Assembly (NCBI GenBank): GCA_965116435.1
Contig: OZ220686.1
Location: 930,001 to 994,000 of the forward strand
Direction: 5' to 3'
From: VXPQ01 sp965116435
GTDB lineage: Bacteria; Bacteroidota; Rhodothermia; Rhodothermales; VXPQ01
Length of the DNA stretch: 64,000 bases
The translations under genes and the position numbers were made by a program. This document shows, piece after piece, positions 1-11,600 of the stretch (the first letter of the stretch is position 1; every line of letters begins with the position of its first letter). The notes under the pieces were generated by a model, which ran no database searches, was not told the origin of the DNA, and saw only the letters and a program-made list of their open reading frames with translations.

Positions 1-3000
1 GCATGTTCCGCCGTCACGGTCAGCAGATATTCATACGTCTCGTTCGCATCCACCGCGGCGGGCACCGCGAACGTCGGCGAAGCCACATCCGCCGCGCTCA
101 AGAGCTCCGTGTCCGCCGTCGCGCCCCGCGCTGTCCAGGCATATTCATACTCGGAACCATCCGGCGCCCCCATCGCCTCGCAGTCCAGCGTAATATCTTC
201 CGACCCTTCATACGCCGAATACGGATTGCCCGCGCAGACGAGCGCCAGAGCGCCCTTGTTCAGCACCGTGACGGTCACTTCCGCCGTAGCAGGGTCCGCA
301 TGTTCCGCCGATACGGTTACCTGATATTCGTACCGCGTCGTCTGCGGCACGTCCTCCGGCACGAAGAACGTCGGCGAGGCGATGTCCGTCCGGCTCAACA
401 GATCCATATCCGCCATCGCACCCGTGTTGTTGAGCGCCGTCCATACGTACTCGTACTCCGATCCCCCCAACGCCCCAGATCCTCCAGGTCCCCCAGGTCC
501 TCCAGACGCCGCGCACGCCAGTGCAATGTCCTCCGATCCTTCGTAGACCGGAGCGGGATTCGCGCACACAAGCGCCAACGCCGCCTTGTTCAATACCGTC
601 ACCGTCACATCCGCCGTACCAGCCTCCGCATTCTCGGCGGAAACAGTCAGACGATATTCGTACGTCTCGTCCGCACCTACCTCCACAGGCACAGCGAACG
701 TCGGCGACGGACCGTCCGCCCCCGCCACAAGAAGATCCGTATTCAGGGTACCGCCCCGCGCCTCCCAAGCATACGTATACGCAGAAACAGCCGGGCCGCC
801 AGATTCTCCTGAAGCCTCGCAATTTAGGGTAATATCCGGCGATCCTTCATACGCCGAATACGGATTCCCACGGCACACCACCGCAATCGCCCCCGTGTTC
901 AGCACCGTCACCGTCACGTCCGCCGAAGCCGCGTCCGCATGCGCCGCGCTGGCCGTAACCCGGTACTCGTACCGCGTCGTCTGCGGCACGTCCTCCGGCA
1001 CGAAGAACGTCGGATTGTTCATGTCCGACGCGCTCAATAGGCTAACATCCGGCGTGGCGTTCCGGGGCGCCCAGACATATTCGTACTCCGATCCCGCAGG
1101 AGCCCCCGATGCCTCGCACAACAACGGAATATCCCCCGAGCCCTCATACACCGGATCCGGGTCCGTGCACGTCAGCGCCAGCGGCAGGTTGTTCAGCACC
1201 GTCACCGTCACGTCCGCCCGCCCAGGCTCCGCATTCGGAGCCGTGACCGTAAGCACGTATTCGTACGTCTCGTCCGCCTCCACCGACGCAGGCATGCGGA
1301 ACGTCGGCGACGCCACGTCCGAGGCACTCAAAAGCCCCGTGTCCGACGTGGCGCCTTGCGCCGTCCAGGCGTATGCATACACAGAACCCGCAGGCGCGCC
1401 CGACGCTGCGCAGTTCAATGCAATATCCCCCGTCCCTTCATACGCCGAATACGGATTGCCCGCGCAGGCCACCTGTATATCCGGCTTGTTCAGGACCGTG
1501 ACCGTGACGTCGTCCACGCCCGCCTCCGCATTCGGAGACGAAGCCGTAACCCGGTACGCGTAGGTCTCGTCCTGCGACACGTTACTCGGCACCGCAAACA
1601 CCGGATTTTGCAGGTTGTCCGCGCTCAAAAGGCTCACGTCCGGCGTAGCGCCTGCAGGCGCCCAGGCAAACGTATACTCGGGACTGTCTCCGGCGCCGCC
1701 AGACACCGTGCAGCGCAGCGTAAGGTCCGGCGAACCCTCGTATACCTCGGGGTCGGCGCACGCCAGGGAAATAGCCCCCGTGTTCAGCACCGTCACGGTC
1801 ACATCCGCCGTCCCCGCGTCCGCATTCGGCGCCGTAACCGTCAGCACGTACTCGTACCTCGTCGATTGCGTCACATCGGCCGGCACGGCGAACGTCGGGT
1901 TGGCGATGTTCGTGTCGCTCAAAAGGTCTGTGTCCGCTGGCTCTCCCGTGTTGTTGAGAGGCGTCCAGGCGTACGTATAGGCAGGAGCAGCTCCCGGTGT
2001 TCCAAGCGCTCCAGGCACTCCCGACGCCGCGCAATCCAGCGTAAGATCCTCCGCCCCTTCATACACGGAATACGGATTGCCCGTGCAGGTCACCGCAATG
2101 TCCGGCCTTTCCAGCACCGTCACCGTCACGTCCCGCGTACCCATGTCCGCATCCGCCGCAATCGCCGTAACCGTGTATTCATACTGCGTCGTCCCCTCCA
2201 CATCCTCTGGCACCAGGAACGTCGGATCGCCTGTGTTCGGCGCACGCAAAAGATGTATATCCTCTGGATCTCCCCGAGACGTCCAGACATACGAGTACGA
2301 AGGAGTATTCCCGGGCGCTCCCGTCCCCTCGCAGTTCAGCGAAATCTCCCCCGACCCCTCGTATGCCTCGTACTTCGCACCCGTACAGTCAATCGCAATG
2401 TCCGGCCTTTCCAGCACCGTCACCGTCACGTTCAACGTATGCGCAACCGCATTCGGCGCCGTGACCGTAAGCGCGTATTCGTACTGCGTCGTCCCCTGCA
2501 CATCCTGCGGCACGTCGAACGTCGGGTTGCCTATGTTCGTCCCGATCAACAGGTTCCGCGGCGTAGCCCCCCGCTCCTTCCAGGCATACGTATAGACAGG
2601 TGCGGTCCCGGGCGCGCCCGAAGCCGAACAGTCCAGCGGAATATCCGCCGACCCCTCGTACGCCTCGTACGGCGTACCCGTGCACGTCGCCGTGATCTGC
2701 GGCCTGGACAATACGTTCACGGTCACCTCTTTCGTGCCCTCGTTCGCATTCGGCGCCGTAACCCTAAGCAAGTATTCGTACGTGCCCGCCTGGTCCGCCA
2801 TGAACACCGGATTTTTTATGTTCGTGTCGCGCAAGGGGTCCGTGTTCGTCGTAGCCCCCCGCTCCTCCCAAGCGTATGTGTACACCGCGCTCGGAGGCCC
2901 GTTCGTCCCCTCGCAGTCCAGCATAATCTCCTCCTCCGCGTACGTCTCGTACGGATTGCCCGTGCAGGTCACGAGGATATCGGGCGTATCCAGGATCGTC

Positions 3001-5567
3001 ACCGTCACGATATCCGAGGCCGGTTTGGTATTGGGCGCCGAAACCGTGGCCCGGTACGTATACGTTTGATCCCCGTCCACGTCGGGCGGCACCCGAAACG
3101 TCGCCGTCGGGGTGCGCCGACCCGAAATCAGCTGCGCCAGATCCAGCCCATTCTCGGCTTCCCATATGTACTCGTAGGTTGTGCCCGCAGGAGGGGGATC
3201 GGGACTCGCCGTACAGGACAACAAATGGTCCCGCACAGGACCGCCCGTCTCATAGAACGTAATAGTCCCTGTGCAATCAAGCGCAAGAACGGCGGCGAGC
3301 GATCCGTAATCCAGCACGTACACGGGTTGCTCTGAATAAAAGCTCCCCCCGTCGGGATGCTCTAATTCTAAACTGTACCGGTATGTCTCGTGCTTGTCCA
3401 CAACATCCGGCACAAGAAAAACCGGAGAAAGTACGGTCGTACTGCTAAGCGTCCCGGCTAACAATGCCTCAGCCGTAGTATACTGTTCGTCCGTCGTGCC
3501 TACGCCTTTCCACGAGGGCGTGAATGCGGCAGGATCGACTGTTCCAGATCCTCTCGTAAACGTACAGTTCCCTATGGTTCGCGGAGCATCGCCTTCGTAG
3601 AATAATGAACCCGCTTCGCAAGAGATAACAATAAGACTGCTTCTGTTTACCTTTACCAGGACATTCTCTTCCTGAATGGCCGCATTTACGGTGTCCTTGA
3701 CAGACACTGTGTAGTAGAAAAATTTTTGGTGCTGAGGCCACGAAACGGACGGTACGTAGAACTCAGGACTGCTTACGTTGGTCGCGCTCAAGAGGTCCGT
3801 ATTCGGCGTAGGCGCCCGCGACTCCCACTTCCATACGGCGTTCGCCGGCGCAGCAGGCGCATTGCATTCCAACGTGATCTCATCAACGTTATCATAGACG
3901 GTAAACTGCAGGCGAATGCATGCAAGGCTGAATTGGCCCGCATTCAAATTGCGCACGGTAATATTCATCGGATACTCAGCGTCGTCGGCGTTCTCGGCCG
4001 ATACCACCAATTTATAGTGAAACACCGTGTTTTTGTCCACTTCCGGAGACGTAAATACAGGATGGTACACATCGGTTGCATCCAGGTGGGCAAGCGCGCT
4101 ACTTGGCGTAGGACTGATGGTTTCCCACCGGTACGTGTACGGATACGGCGTAGCCAGCGTATCTCCCGGGGCTCCCCCGGGGGTATTGACGCATCTGTTG
4201 AGGCGTTGCTGTTCGCCCCCCTCATCGACGGAATAACCCGTACTGTTTAAATTGCACAAGGTAATGTTCGGCTTCTCCCTCACCTTTATGTACACATCGG
4301 CGCCTGCCACTTCGTTGGCGAGGCTATCCCGCATCGAAATAGTGTAATCGAAGAGTCCGAAAGGAACCGAAGAGGAGAAGTAGTCCTGTATTTCATCAGG
4401 AACCCGGAACGTCGTAACCAACGTATCCTGATCCGACAATAAACGCAGGAGTTCAGGCGGGTTGTAATCCCAAACGTAGGTCGCCCCTTCAGGCGCGTTC
4501 TCCGCCTCGCATTCCAGCGTGAGCTCGCCCGAGCCCTCGTATACTTCGTACGGACTGTCGAGGCACGTAACACTGGGCGCCGCAAAAGCCGCAACGCCTT
4601 CCCCGGCCTTCACCGTCACGCTCACACGGCGGCGCGCCGTCCGGGGAACCGCCGACGAACTCGTCGTCAGGCTTGCTACGTAGTGGTACGTACGGCCCGC
4701 GCTACCCGAAGGCGCCGTAAACACCGGCTGCGGCGTATCCGTCGCGGCAAGCGGAGCCGTGCTCGATCCCCACAGCCCTTCCCATGCCCACAACGCAAGA
4801 GATCCCACCCCCCTCTCATCCGAGGCGTCCATACGGAACGACAACGGGTCCGCCCCTTCGCAAGCCAAGACCACCGTAGCCCCTTCCTCCACCTCCAGCT
4901 CCAACGGACAATACACGCCGGGCTGGCTGGACCGCACGAACACTTCTACCTCTGCATGGGACGAGAGGCCCGTCGCGCGGGACGTTACCGTCAGGCGATA
5001 CCGGTACCGCTGCGCGCCCTCCTCCGACAGAAAAGACTCCAGCGTGTCGTGCTGCGGAAACGACGGAGCCACCACCACAGGATTCGGGGCGTCCTCCGGC
5101 AGCAGGCGCGGATTCTCCAGATAGTCCCGCGTTGCGTGGCCTACGGGTTCCCAGAAATAATCCAGATTTCCCTCGCCCACGGCGTCGTACACATGACAAT
5201 CGATGGCGCTCGTCTCCAGCTCCTCCAGAAACACCGCCGACGGGCACTCAAGACGAGGCGGGGTATGCCAGGCGGGGTCGAGGACAATGCTCTCGCCTTC
5301 CCCAGGCAACTCGATGATGACGCCCGCCGGCCTGGTATCTCCGTCCGAGACCCCTGTGCATACCTCGGCAAAGGCGCCAGAAGCCTGCAAGGGATCGCAT
5401 TCATCGTGCAAGACAGGCGCTTCGGTCGATTCCCCGGGGTGCACGGGCTTGACCGGGTATCCCTCCGGGATGGCCTGGCCCTGGGCCGGAAGGGCGCACA
5501 AGAACGCCGCGCCAATACCCATCAGCGCGCAAATCCACCGAACCGCATGACCGGAATACCTGTTCAC
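1..5567 (-). CDS. Giant secreted multi-module PKD/Ig-like surface protein, 3' end outside window
   Basis: The frame is open from a GTG at 5567 to the left edge, giving 1855 codons with no stop. The start is chosen because a GAGAGGAG ribosome binding site lies just upstream and an export signal follows (basic NRYSGHAVRW, a hydrophobic core, then ALPAQGQA). Residues to about 325 are the N-terminal region shared by all giant paralogues here (KPVHP, a FLEELE-type motif, SRAT). The rest is about fifteen modules at a spacing near 300 bp, typically with a CxxxPYxxYEG start, an LxC strand and a closing YEY-LTV-A strand. The family's C-terminal block is not reached. Its DNA is closest to the gene at 18559-26472; for example 1490-1690 resembles 22270-22470. 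A role in adhesion or surface display is inferred from export and architecture only. Confidence 0.85.
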   Translation of the reverse strand, partial: MNRYSGHAVRWICALMGIGAAFLCALPAQGQAIPEGYPVKPVHPGESTEAPVLHDECDPLQASGAFAEVCTGVSDGDTRPAGVIIELPGEGESIVLDPAWHTPPRLECPSAVFLEELETSAIDCHVYDAVGEGNLDYFWEPVGHATRDYLENPRLLPEDAPNPVVVAPSFPQHDTLESFLSEEGAQRYRYRLTVTSRATGLSSHAEVEVFVRSSQPGVYCPLELEVEEGATVVLACEGADPLSFRMDASDERGVGSLALWAWEGLWGSSTAPLAATDTPQPVFTAPSGSAGRTYHYVASLTTSSSAVPRTARRRVSVTVKAGEGVAAFAAPSVTCLDSPYEVYEGSGELTLECEAENAPEGATYVWDYNPPELLRLLSDQDTLVTTFRVPDEIQDYFSSSVPFGLFDYTISMRDSLANEVAGADVYIKVREKPNITLCNLNSTGYSVDEGGEQQRLNRCVNTPGGAPGDTLATPYPYTYRWETISPTPSSALAHLDATDVYHPVFTSPEVDKNTVFHYKLVVSAENADDAEYPMNITVRNLNAGQFSLACIRLQFTVYDNVDEITLECNAPAAPANAVWKWESRAPTPNTDLLSATNVSSPEFYVPSVSWPQHQKFFYYTVSVKDTVNAAIQEENVLVKVNRSSLIVISCEAGSLFYEGDAPRTIGNCTFTRGSGTVDPAAFTPSWKGVGTTDEQYTTAEALLAGTLSSTTVLSPVFLVPDVVDKHETYRYSLELEHPDGGSFYSEQPVYVLDYGSLAAVLALDCTGTITFYETGGPVRDHLLSCTASPDPPPAGTTYEYIWEAENGLDLAQLISGRRTPTATFRVPPDVDGDQTYTYRATVSAPNTKPASDIVTVTILDTPDILVTCTGNPYETYAEEEIMLDCEGTNGPPSAVYTYAWEERGATTNTDPLRDTNIKNPVFMADQAGTYEYLLRVTAPNANEGTKEVTVNVLSRPQITATCTGTPYEAYEGSADIPLDCSASGAPGTAPVYTYAWKERGATPRNLLIGTNIGNPTFDVPQDVQGTTQYEYALTVTAPNAVAHTLNVTVTVLERPDIAIDCTGAKYEAYEGSGEISLNCEGTGAPGNTPSYSYVWTSRGDPEDIHLLRAPNTGDPTFLVPEDVEGTTQYEYTVTAIAADADMGTRDVTVTVLERPDIAVTCTGNPYSVYEGAEDLTLDCAASGVPGALGTPGAAPAYTYAWTPLNNTGEPADTDLLSDTNIANPTFAVPADVTQSTRYEYVLTVTAPNADAGTADVTVTVLNTGAISLACADPEVYEGSPDLTLRCTVSGGAGDSPEYTFAWAPAGATPDVSLLSADNLQNPVFAVPSNVSQDETYAYRVTASSPNAEAGVDDVTVTVLNKPDIQVACAGNPYSAYEGTGDIALNCAASGAPAGSVYAYAWTAQGATSDTGLLSASDVASPTFRMPASVEADETYEYVLTVTAPNAEPGRADVTVTVLNNLPLALTCTDPDPVYEGSGDIPLLCEASGAPAGSEYEYVWAPRNATPDVSLLSASDMNNPTFFVPEDVPQTTRYEYRVTASAAHADAASADVTVTVLNTGAIAVVCRGNPYSAYEGSPDITLNCEASGESGGPAVSAYTYAWEARGGTLNTDLLVAGADGPSPTFAVPVEVGADETYEYRLTVSAENAEAGTADVTVTVLNKAALALVCANPAPVYEGSEDIALACAASGGPGGPGGSGALGGSEYEYVWTALNNTGAMADMDLLSRTDIASPTFFVPEDVPQTTRYEYQVTVSAEHADPATAEVTVTVLNKGALALVCAGNPYSAYEGSEDITLDCEAMGAPDGSEYEYAWTARGATADTELLSAADVASPTFAVPAAVDANETYEYLLTVTAEH

Positions 5568-5641
5568 CGCTCCTCTCCCGGAAATCGTTACAAAAAAACG
5601 CACGTGGCGTCTCGCGATTGCCTTCTCATACTGTGTTATAA

Positions 5642-5670
5642 TATCTACTTAACAAAAAGATCAAAATCAA
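5642..5670 (-). promoter_or_regulatory. Probable promoter of the giant gene starting at 5567
   Basis: On the minus strand TTGATT (5670-5665) and TAGATA (5647-5642) are separated by 17 bp. The same TTGA(T/C)T plus T-rich layout precedes most of the other giant genes. About 75 bp of leader follow, including the conserved GTAACGATTTCCGGG just before the ribosome binding site. The preceding giant gene ends at 5695, so this promoter lies in a 127-bp gap with no palindromic terminator. Confidence 0.5.
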
Positions 5671-5694
5671 GGATCGCGGGAAAAATCAGCACCC

Positions 5695-8600
5695 TCAAGG
5701 CTGGTCGGCCAGGATGGGGCCTTCGCGGGATGTAGGTAATGCAGAGGATGCAGGCGATGTATCGCGGTCCGGAACCGCCCCGATGCCGCGCGGCGCATCC
5801 CACGGAACCCGCACCGGCTCGGACGTATGCCCTGATCCCGACAGTGAACTGGATGGTGCACTCGAGGTTGCACTTGAAGGCGCACTAAACGGCGCGAAGC
5901 GCAAAAAGATCGCCTCGCCCTCCGGCAGCCACGCCAGCGGCAGCCGCACCCGGCTGCGCGTGTACACCAGCGTACGGCTACGACCGAGCTCCCGACCGTC
6001 CTCGTCGTACGCCGCCACCTCGCCGAGGAACGGTGCGCCCTCCGTCTCCAAAAGAAACGTCGCCGACGGCGGCGAAGCGCCCGCCGAGACGGACAACAAT
6101 TCCGCCCGCAGCGACGGCGAAGCCTCCGGCGCGTACGCCCCCGGAACCCGCATCGTGACGCGGGCCATATTTTCGCCCGTCGATGCCTCAGGCAACCAGT
6201 CCGAACGGATATACTGGCGCGGAGCCGACGAAATCTCGAAAAACGCTGCATAGCCCGCTTCGCCCGTTGCCTTCAGGGCCTCCAAAGAATCCTCCCGCAC
6301 GCCGTACCGAACCACGCGCTGCTCGCCCGGCTGCAGCACCAGCGACTGCGGATACATCTCCACCAACCCCGACAAATCGCCCAATCGGGAACTTGACGGG
6401 TCTTCCACCACCGCTTCCCGACCGTCCTCCGTCGCCTCCACGTACCCGAAGCGAGACGACACCGCGATTTCCAGCGGGATCAGCGACGGATTCGACAACT
6501 CGAATACGCCCGAAGGGGCCTCCTCCGTCAGGTACGCCACGTCCGGGTAGATGCGCACGGTCTGCTCCGGCGTCAACCCCGCCGGCAGCTCCCGCGACGT
6601 ATCGAAACGCACGCCGCCCGGACCTATCGCGATCACCCGCGGCGCTGGAATCACCTCGACGGACACCGGCACCAGATGCGTCTCCTCGCCCGAAACCGTG
6701 CGGAAAATCACGTCTATCGTCCCGACGTACCGGCCCGAAGGCGCGTCCGTCAGGTCCAGATCGCCCCCGAAAAGCAGCAAACGACAGTCCGAGCCGGACA
6801 TCCGCACCTCCGTGTACAACCCAGGGATCGACTGCGACGACAGCTGCTCGCACGACTCCGTATACGACCAGTTCGGCGACAACGTAAGGGCCGTCGAATC
6901 CGCGGACGCGTGGCGAAGCACGACCTCCGAAGCCATCTCGATGGACAAGATCACCTCCGCGTTCTCGTCAAACGCCAGGTCGCCCTCCGGCGCCAGCGTC
7001 ATGCGGCCTACGTGGTACGGACCCGCCACGCTTGTCGAGATGCGGTCCGTCAGCGCATCCAGATATACCTGCGCACCAGAAGACTGCACCCCGAAACGCA
7101 AGGACGAGGCGCTTATCCAGACGCCCAGGCCCGACGGAATCGTAGAAAATGCGACAGGCGGGATACTGTTGAGCACCGTCACCAGGACTTCCGCCGTCGC
7201 GTCTTCCGCGTGCTCGGCGGAGACCGTCACAAGGTATTCGTACGTCTCGTCCACATCCACCGCCTCAGGCACGTCGAACGTCGGCGTCGGGCCGTCTATG
7301 CCCGCCACGAGCCGCTCCGTATCCAGGGTAGCGCTCGTGCTGCGGAGCGGCGACCAGACATATTCATACACGGACCCCTCCGGCCCGCCAGACGCCGCGC
7401 AAAACAGGGTAATGTCTTCGTCCCCTTCGTAGACCGGGTCGGGGTCCACGCAAACAAGCGCCAAATCGCCCTTGTTCAGGACCGTCACCGTGACCTCCGC
7501 AGTAGCCGGGTCCGCATTTTCGGCGGAAACCGTTACAAGGTATTCGTACCGCTCGTCCTGATCCACTTCGATGGGCACGTAAAACATCGGCGAAGCAATG
7601 TCCATCGCGCTAAGAAGGTCCGTGTCCGGCGTAGCGCTCGTGTTGGAGAGCGCCGTCCATACATATTCATACCCCGAACCCGCCGGCGCGCCTGTCGCCG
7701 AACAATCCAGCGCCACATCCGGCGACCCCTCGTAGACCGGCGCAGGATTCACGCACGCAAGCGCCAGCGCGCCCTTGTTCAGGACCGTCACCGTGACCTC
7801 CGCCGTGGCGGCTTCCGCATTCTCGGCGGAGACCGTCACAAGGTATGCGTACGTCTCGTCCGCATCCACCTCGGCAGGCACCGCGAACGTCGGCGAAGCG
7901 ATATCCGCCCGGCTCAAAAGGCCCGTATCCGTCGCCGAACTCGCATTGGGGAGCGCCGACCATGCATATTCATACACAGACCCATCCGGCCCGCCTGCCG
8001 TCGTGCAATTCAGCGCCACGTCCGGGGACCCCTCGTAGACCGGCGCAGGGTTCGCACACGCCAGCGTCAACACGCCCGAATCGAGCACCGTCACCGTGAC
8101 TTCCGCCGTCGCATCTTCCGCGTCCGCCGCCGAGGCCGTCACAAGGTATTCGTACCGCGTCGTCTGCGGCACCTCCTCCGGCACGAAGAACGTCGGCGAA
8201 GCAATGTCCGCCGCGCTCAGAAGGCCCGCGTCCGCCGCCGCGCCACTCGCCGTCCATACATATTCGTACGCAGGCGCGCCAGGCGCCCCAGGTCCTCCTG
8301 ATGCCGAACAATCCAGCGCCACGTCCGGCGCCCCCTCGTAGACCGGATCGGGATTCACGCAGACAAGCGCCAGCGCGCCCTTGTTCAACACCGTCACCGT
8401 GACCTCCGCCGTCGCATCTTCTGCGTCCGCCGCCGAGGCCGTCACAAGGTATTCGTACCGCGTTGTCTGCGGCACCTCCTCCGGCACGAAGAACGTGGGC
8501 GCGGACATATCCGTCGCGCTCAAAAGGGTACCCGGCGTACTTCCCTGCGCCGTCCATGCATAGTCATGCACGGAACCATCCGGCCCTCCGGACGCCGTAC

Positions 8601-11600
8601 AATTCAGCGTAATATCCGGGGACCCCTCGTAGACCGGAGCCGGGTCCGCGCACGCGAGCGCCAGCGCGCCCTTGTTCAACACCGTCACGCGGACCTCTGC
8701 CGTCCCCGCATCCGCATTCGCCGCCGAGGCCGTCACAAGGTACTCGTACGTCGTCGTCTGCGCCACGTCCTCCGGCACGTCGAACACGGGCGAATCTGTC
8801 TCCAAACTGCTCAGAAGACCCACGCCCGCCACCGGATTCTGCGCCGTCCAGGCGTATGCGTATACCGGTTCGGCTCCCTGAGCACCCTGGGCGCCCTGAG
8901 CGCTCTGAGCTCCCTGAGCCCCCGATGCCGTGCACGACAGCGCAATGTCCGGCGACCCCTCGTACACCGGATCCGGGTCCGTACAGACCACCGCAATAAC
9001 AGGCTGGTTCAGCACCGTCACCGTGACCCTCGCCGTCCCCGCATCCGCATTCGCCGCCGAGGCCGTCACAAGGTACTCGTACGCCCGATCCGCATCCACC
9101 GCCGCCGGCACAGCAAACGTCGGAGAAGAAATGTCCGTCCGGCTAAGCAGATCCGCGTCCTCCGCAGCGCCCCGAGACGTCCAGGTATACTCGTAGGTGG
9201 GATTATTCCCTGGCGCGCCCGAGGCCGTGCACGACAGCGCAATGTCCGCCGACCCCTCGTACACCGGGTCCGGGTCCGTGCACACCAGCGCCAGCGAACC
9301 CTCGTTCAGCACCGTCACCGTGACCGTCTCACTCCCGGACTCCGCATTCGGCGCCGACACCGTAAGCGCGTACTCGTACCGCGTCGTTTGCGCCACCGAA
9401 GACGGCACGTCAAACGTCGGCGACAGCACGTCCGACCCGCTCAAACGACCCACATCCGGCGTATCTCCACGAGCCGTCCAGGCGTACACATACGCAGCGC
9501 CCGCCGGCGCCCCCGACGCCGTGCAATTCAGCGAAAAGTCCGCCTCGCCTTCGTACACCGGATCGGGATTCGTGCAATCCACCGCCAGCAAGGGCTTGTT
9601 CAATACCTCCACCGTCACCTCCGCCGTACCGCTCACCGAGTTATCCGCCGATACCGTCAGCAAATATTCGTACGTCTCGTCCCGAGCCACCGCCTTCGGC
9701 ACGAGAAACGTCGGCGTAAGCGCATCCGGCGCACTCAAAAGAGCCACGTCCGGCGTATCGCCGCGAGGCGTCCAGGCGTACGTATACGCAGCGCCAGCCG
9801 GCGCGCCCGTCGCCGTACATTCCAGCGCAAAGGACGCCGCCCCCTCGTACACCGGCGCAGGATTCGTGCAATCAACCGCCAGCAAAGGCCTGTCCCGTAC
9901 GGTCACCATAACATTCGCCGTCACGTCCAGCGCATTATCCGCCGTCACCGTCAATACGTACTCGTGCGCCCGATCCGCCGCCACATCCGGCGGAACGAGG
10001 AACGTCGGCGTCAGCGCACCCAGATTGTCCAGAAGATTCAGGTCCGTCCCCGTCCCCGGACTACGCGCCGTCCAGGCATACGCGTACGTAGACGGATCCG
10101 GCGCCCCCGTCACCGTGCAATTCAGCGAAAAGTCCGCCTCGCCCTCGAATACCTCGTACGGAGTACCCGGGCAATCCACCGCAAGCGGCGGCTTCGGAAG
10201 CACCTTTACGTCTGCATCAAACGTACCGTCCAGCGCATTATCCGCCGTCACCGTCAACAGGTACTCGTGCGTCTCGGGCGCCGTCACCGAGGCCGGCGCC
10301 GTGAATGTCGGCGTCAGCGCCGCCGCATCGCCCAACAGGGTCACATCCGCCCCCGCGCTCCGCGCCGTCCAGGCGTACGCGTACGTAGAAGGATCCGGCG
10401 CCCCGGCCACCGTGCAATCCAGCACATCGGACGACCCCTCGTATACCTCGTACGGATGGCTTACGCAGTCCACCATGAGCGGCGGCTTCGGCCGCTCCGT
10501 CACGGCTACCATAAACGTCCCGTCTACCGCATTGTCCGCCGACACCGTCAGCAAGTACTCGTGCGTCTTCTCCGCCGTTACCGAGGCCGGGGCCGTGAAC
10601 GTCGGCGACAGCGCATTCTGGGGGCTCAACCGGCCCAGGTCCGACGCCGCATTCTGCGCCGCCCAGGCGTACCTGTACGTAGACGGATCATGCGCGCCCG
10701 TCGCCGTGCAATCCAGCACAACGGACGACCCCTCGTACGCCGAATACGTAGCGCTCGTGCAGTCCACCACGATCTGCGGCTTGTTCAGCACCGTCACCGT
10801 AATCGGCGCCGTCCTGGACCACGGGGGCCGCACGTAATGGACCGACTTGAGCGTAATGTCGTATTTGTAGTCCGTGTTCACAGCCACATCGTCCGGCGTA
10901 AGAAACGTCGGAGGATAAACCGTCCGAAAAATAACTTCTGGATCGGCCTCTTCAAGCAACCCGTCGTCCGGAGACCATGTGTATCTATATTCAGCAAACA
11001 CAGGAGTGCCTATCCCCCTGCAGTTCAGTGGGATATCCCCCGACCCCTCGTACACGCGCATATCCGTGCACGAAAGGCTCAGCGCAGGCCGCGGCTTGAC
11101 GTGCACCGTTATCGTCTTCGAAGCGGACGCGGACACATCCGCATGCGTCACCGTGTACGTAACCTGGTATTTGTACGTCTCATCCGAGGACACATTCGGC
11201 GCAGTGAAAACCGGCCGCTGGCACTGGGGGGTGTCGCCGGTGGTCGTGCAAACCCCGTTCAAAAGACTCTTCCCGGAAGACGTCATGTTCGTCCAAACGT
11301 ATGTGTACGCCTTCGGGCCGGAGGGAAAGTTGTTCGACGAAAACCTGCAATCGCCCAGCTGCTTCTGGAAATCTCCCCCCGTGTATGTGTACGGATCGCC
11401 CGGACAATCAATGGTAACCTCTGGCTTCTCGGCTTCTATCACTGTAACGATTATCTGCTCCTCCATGTCCTCAACGCGCGAATTGCTCGGCACAGAAACC
11501 TCAAGCTTGTAGACGTACGAACCCGCCTTCACAGGCGACGGCATCGTGAAGGTCGGATCAATCATATTCGGATTGTCCAAGTGATCCAGGTGCCGGCTAT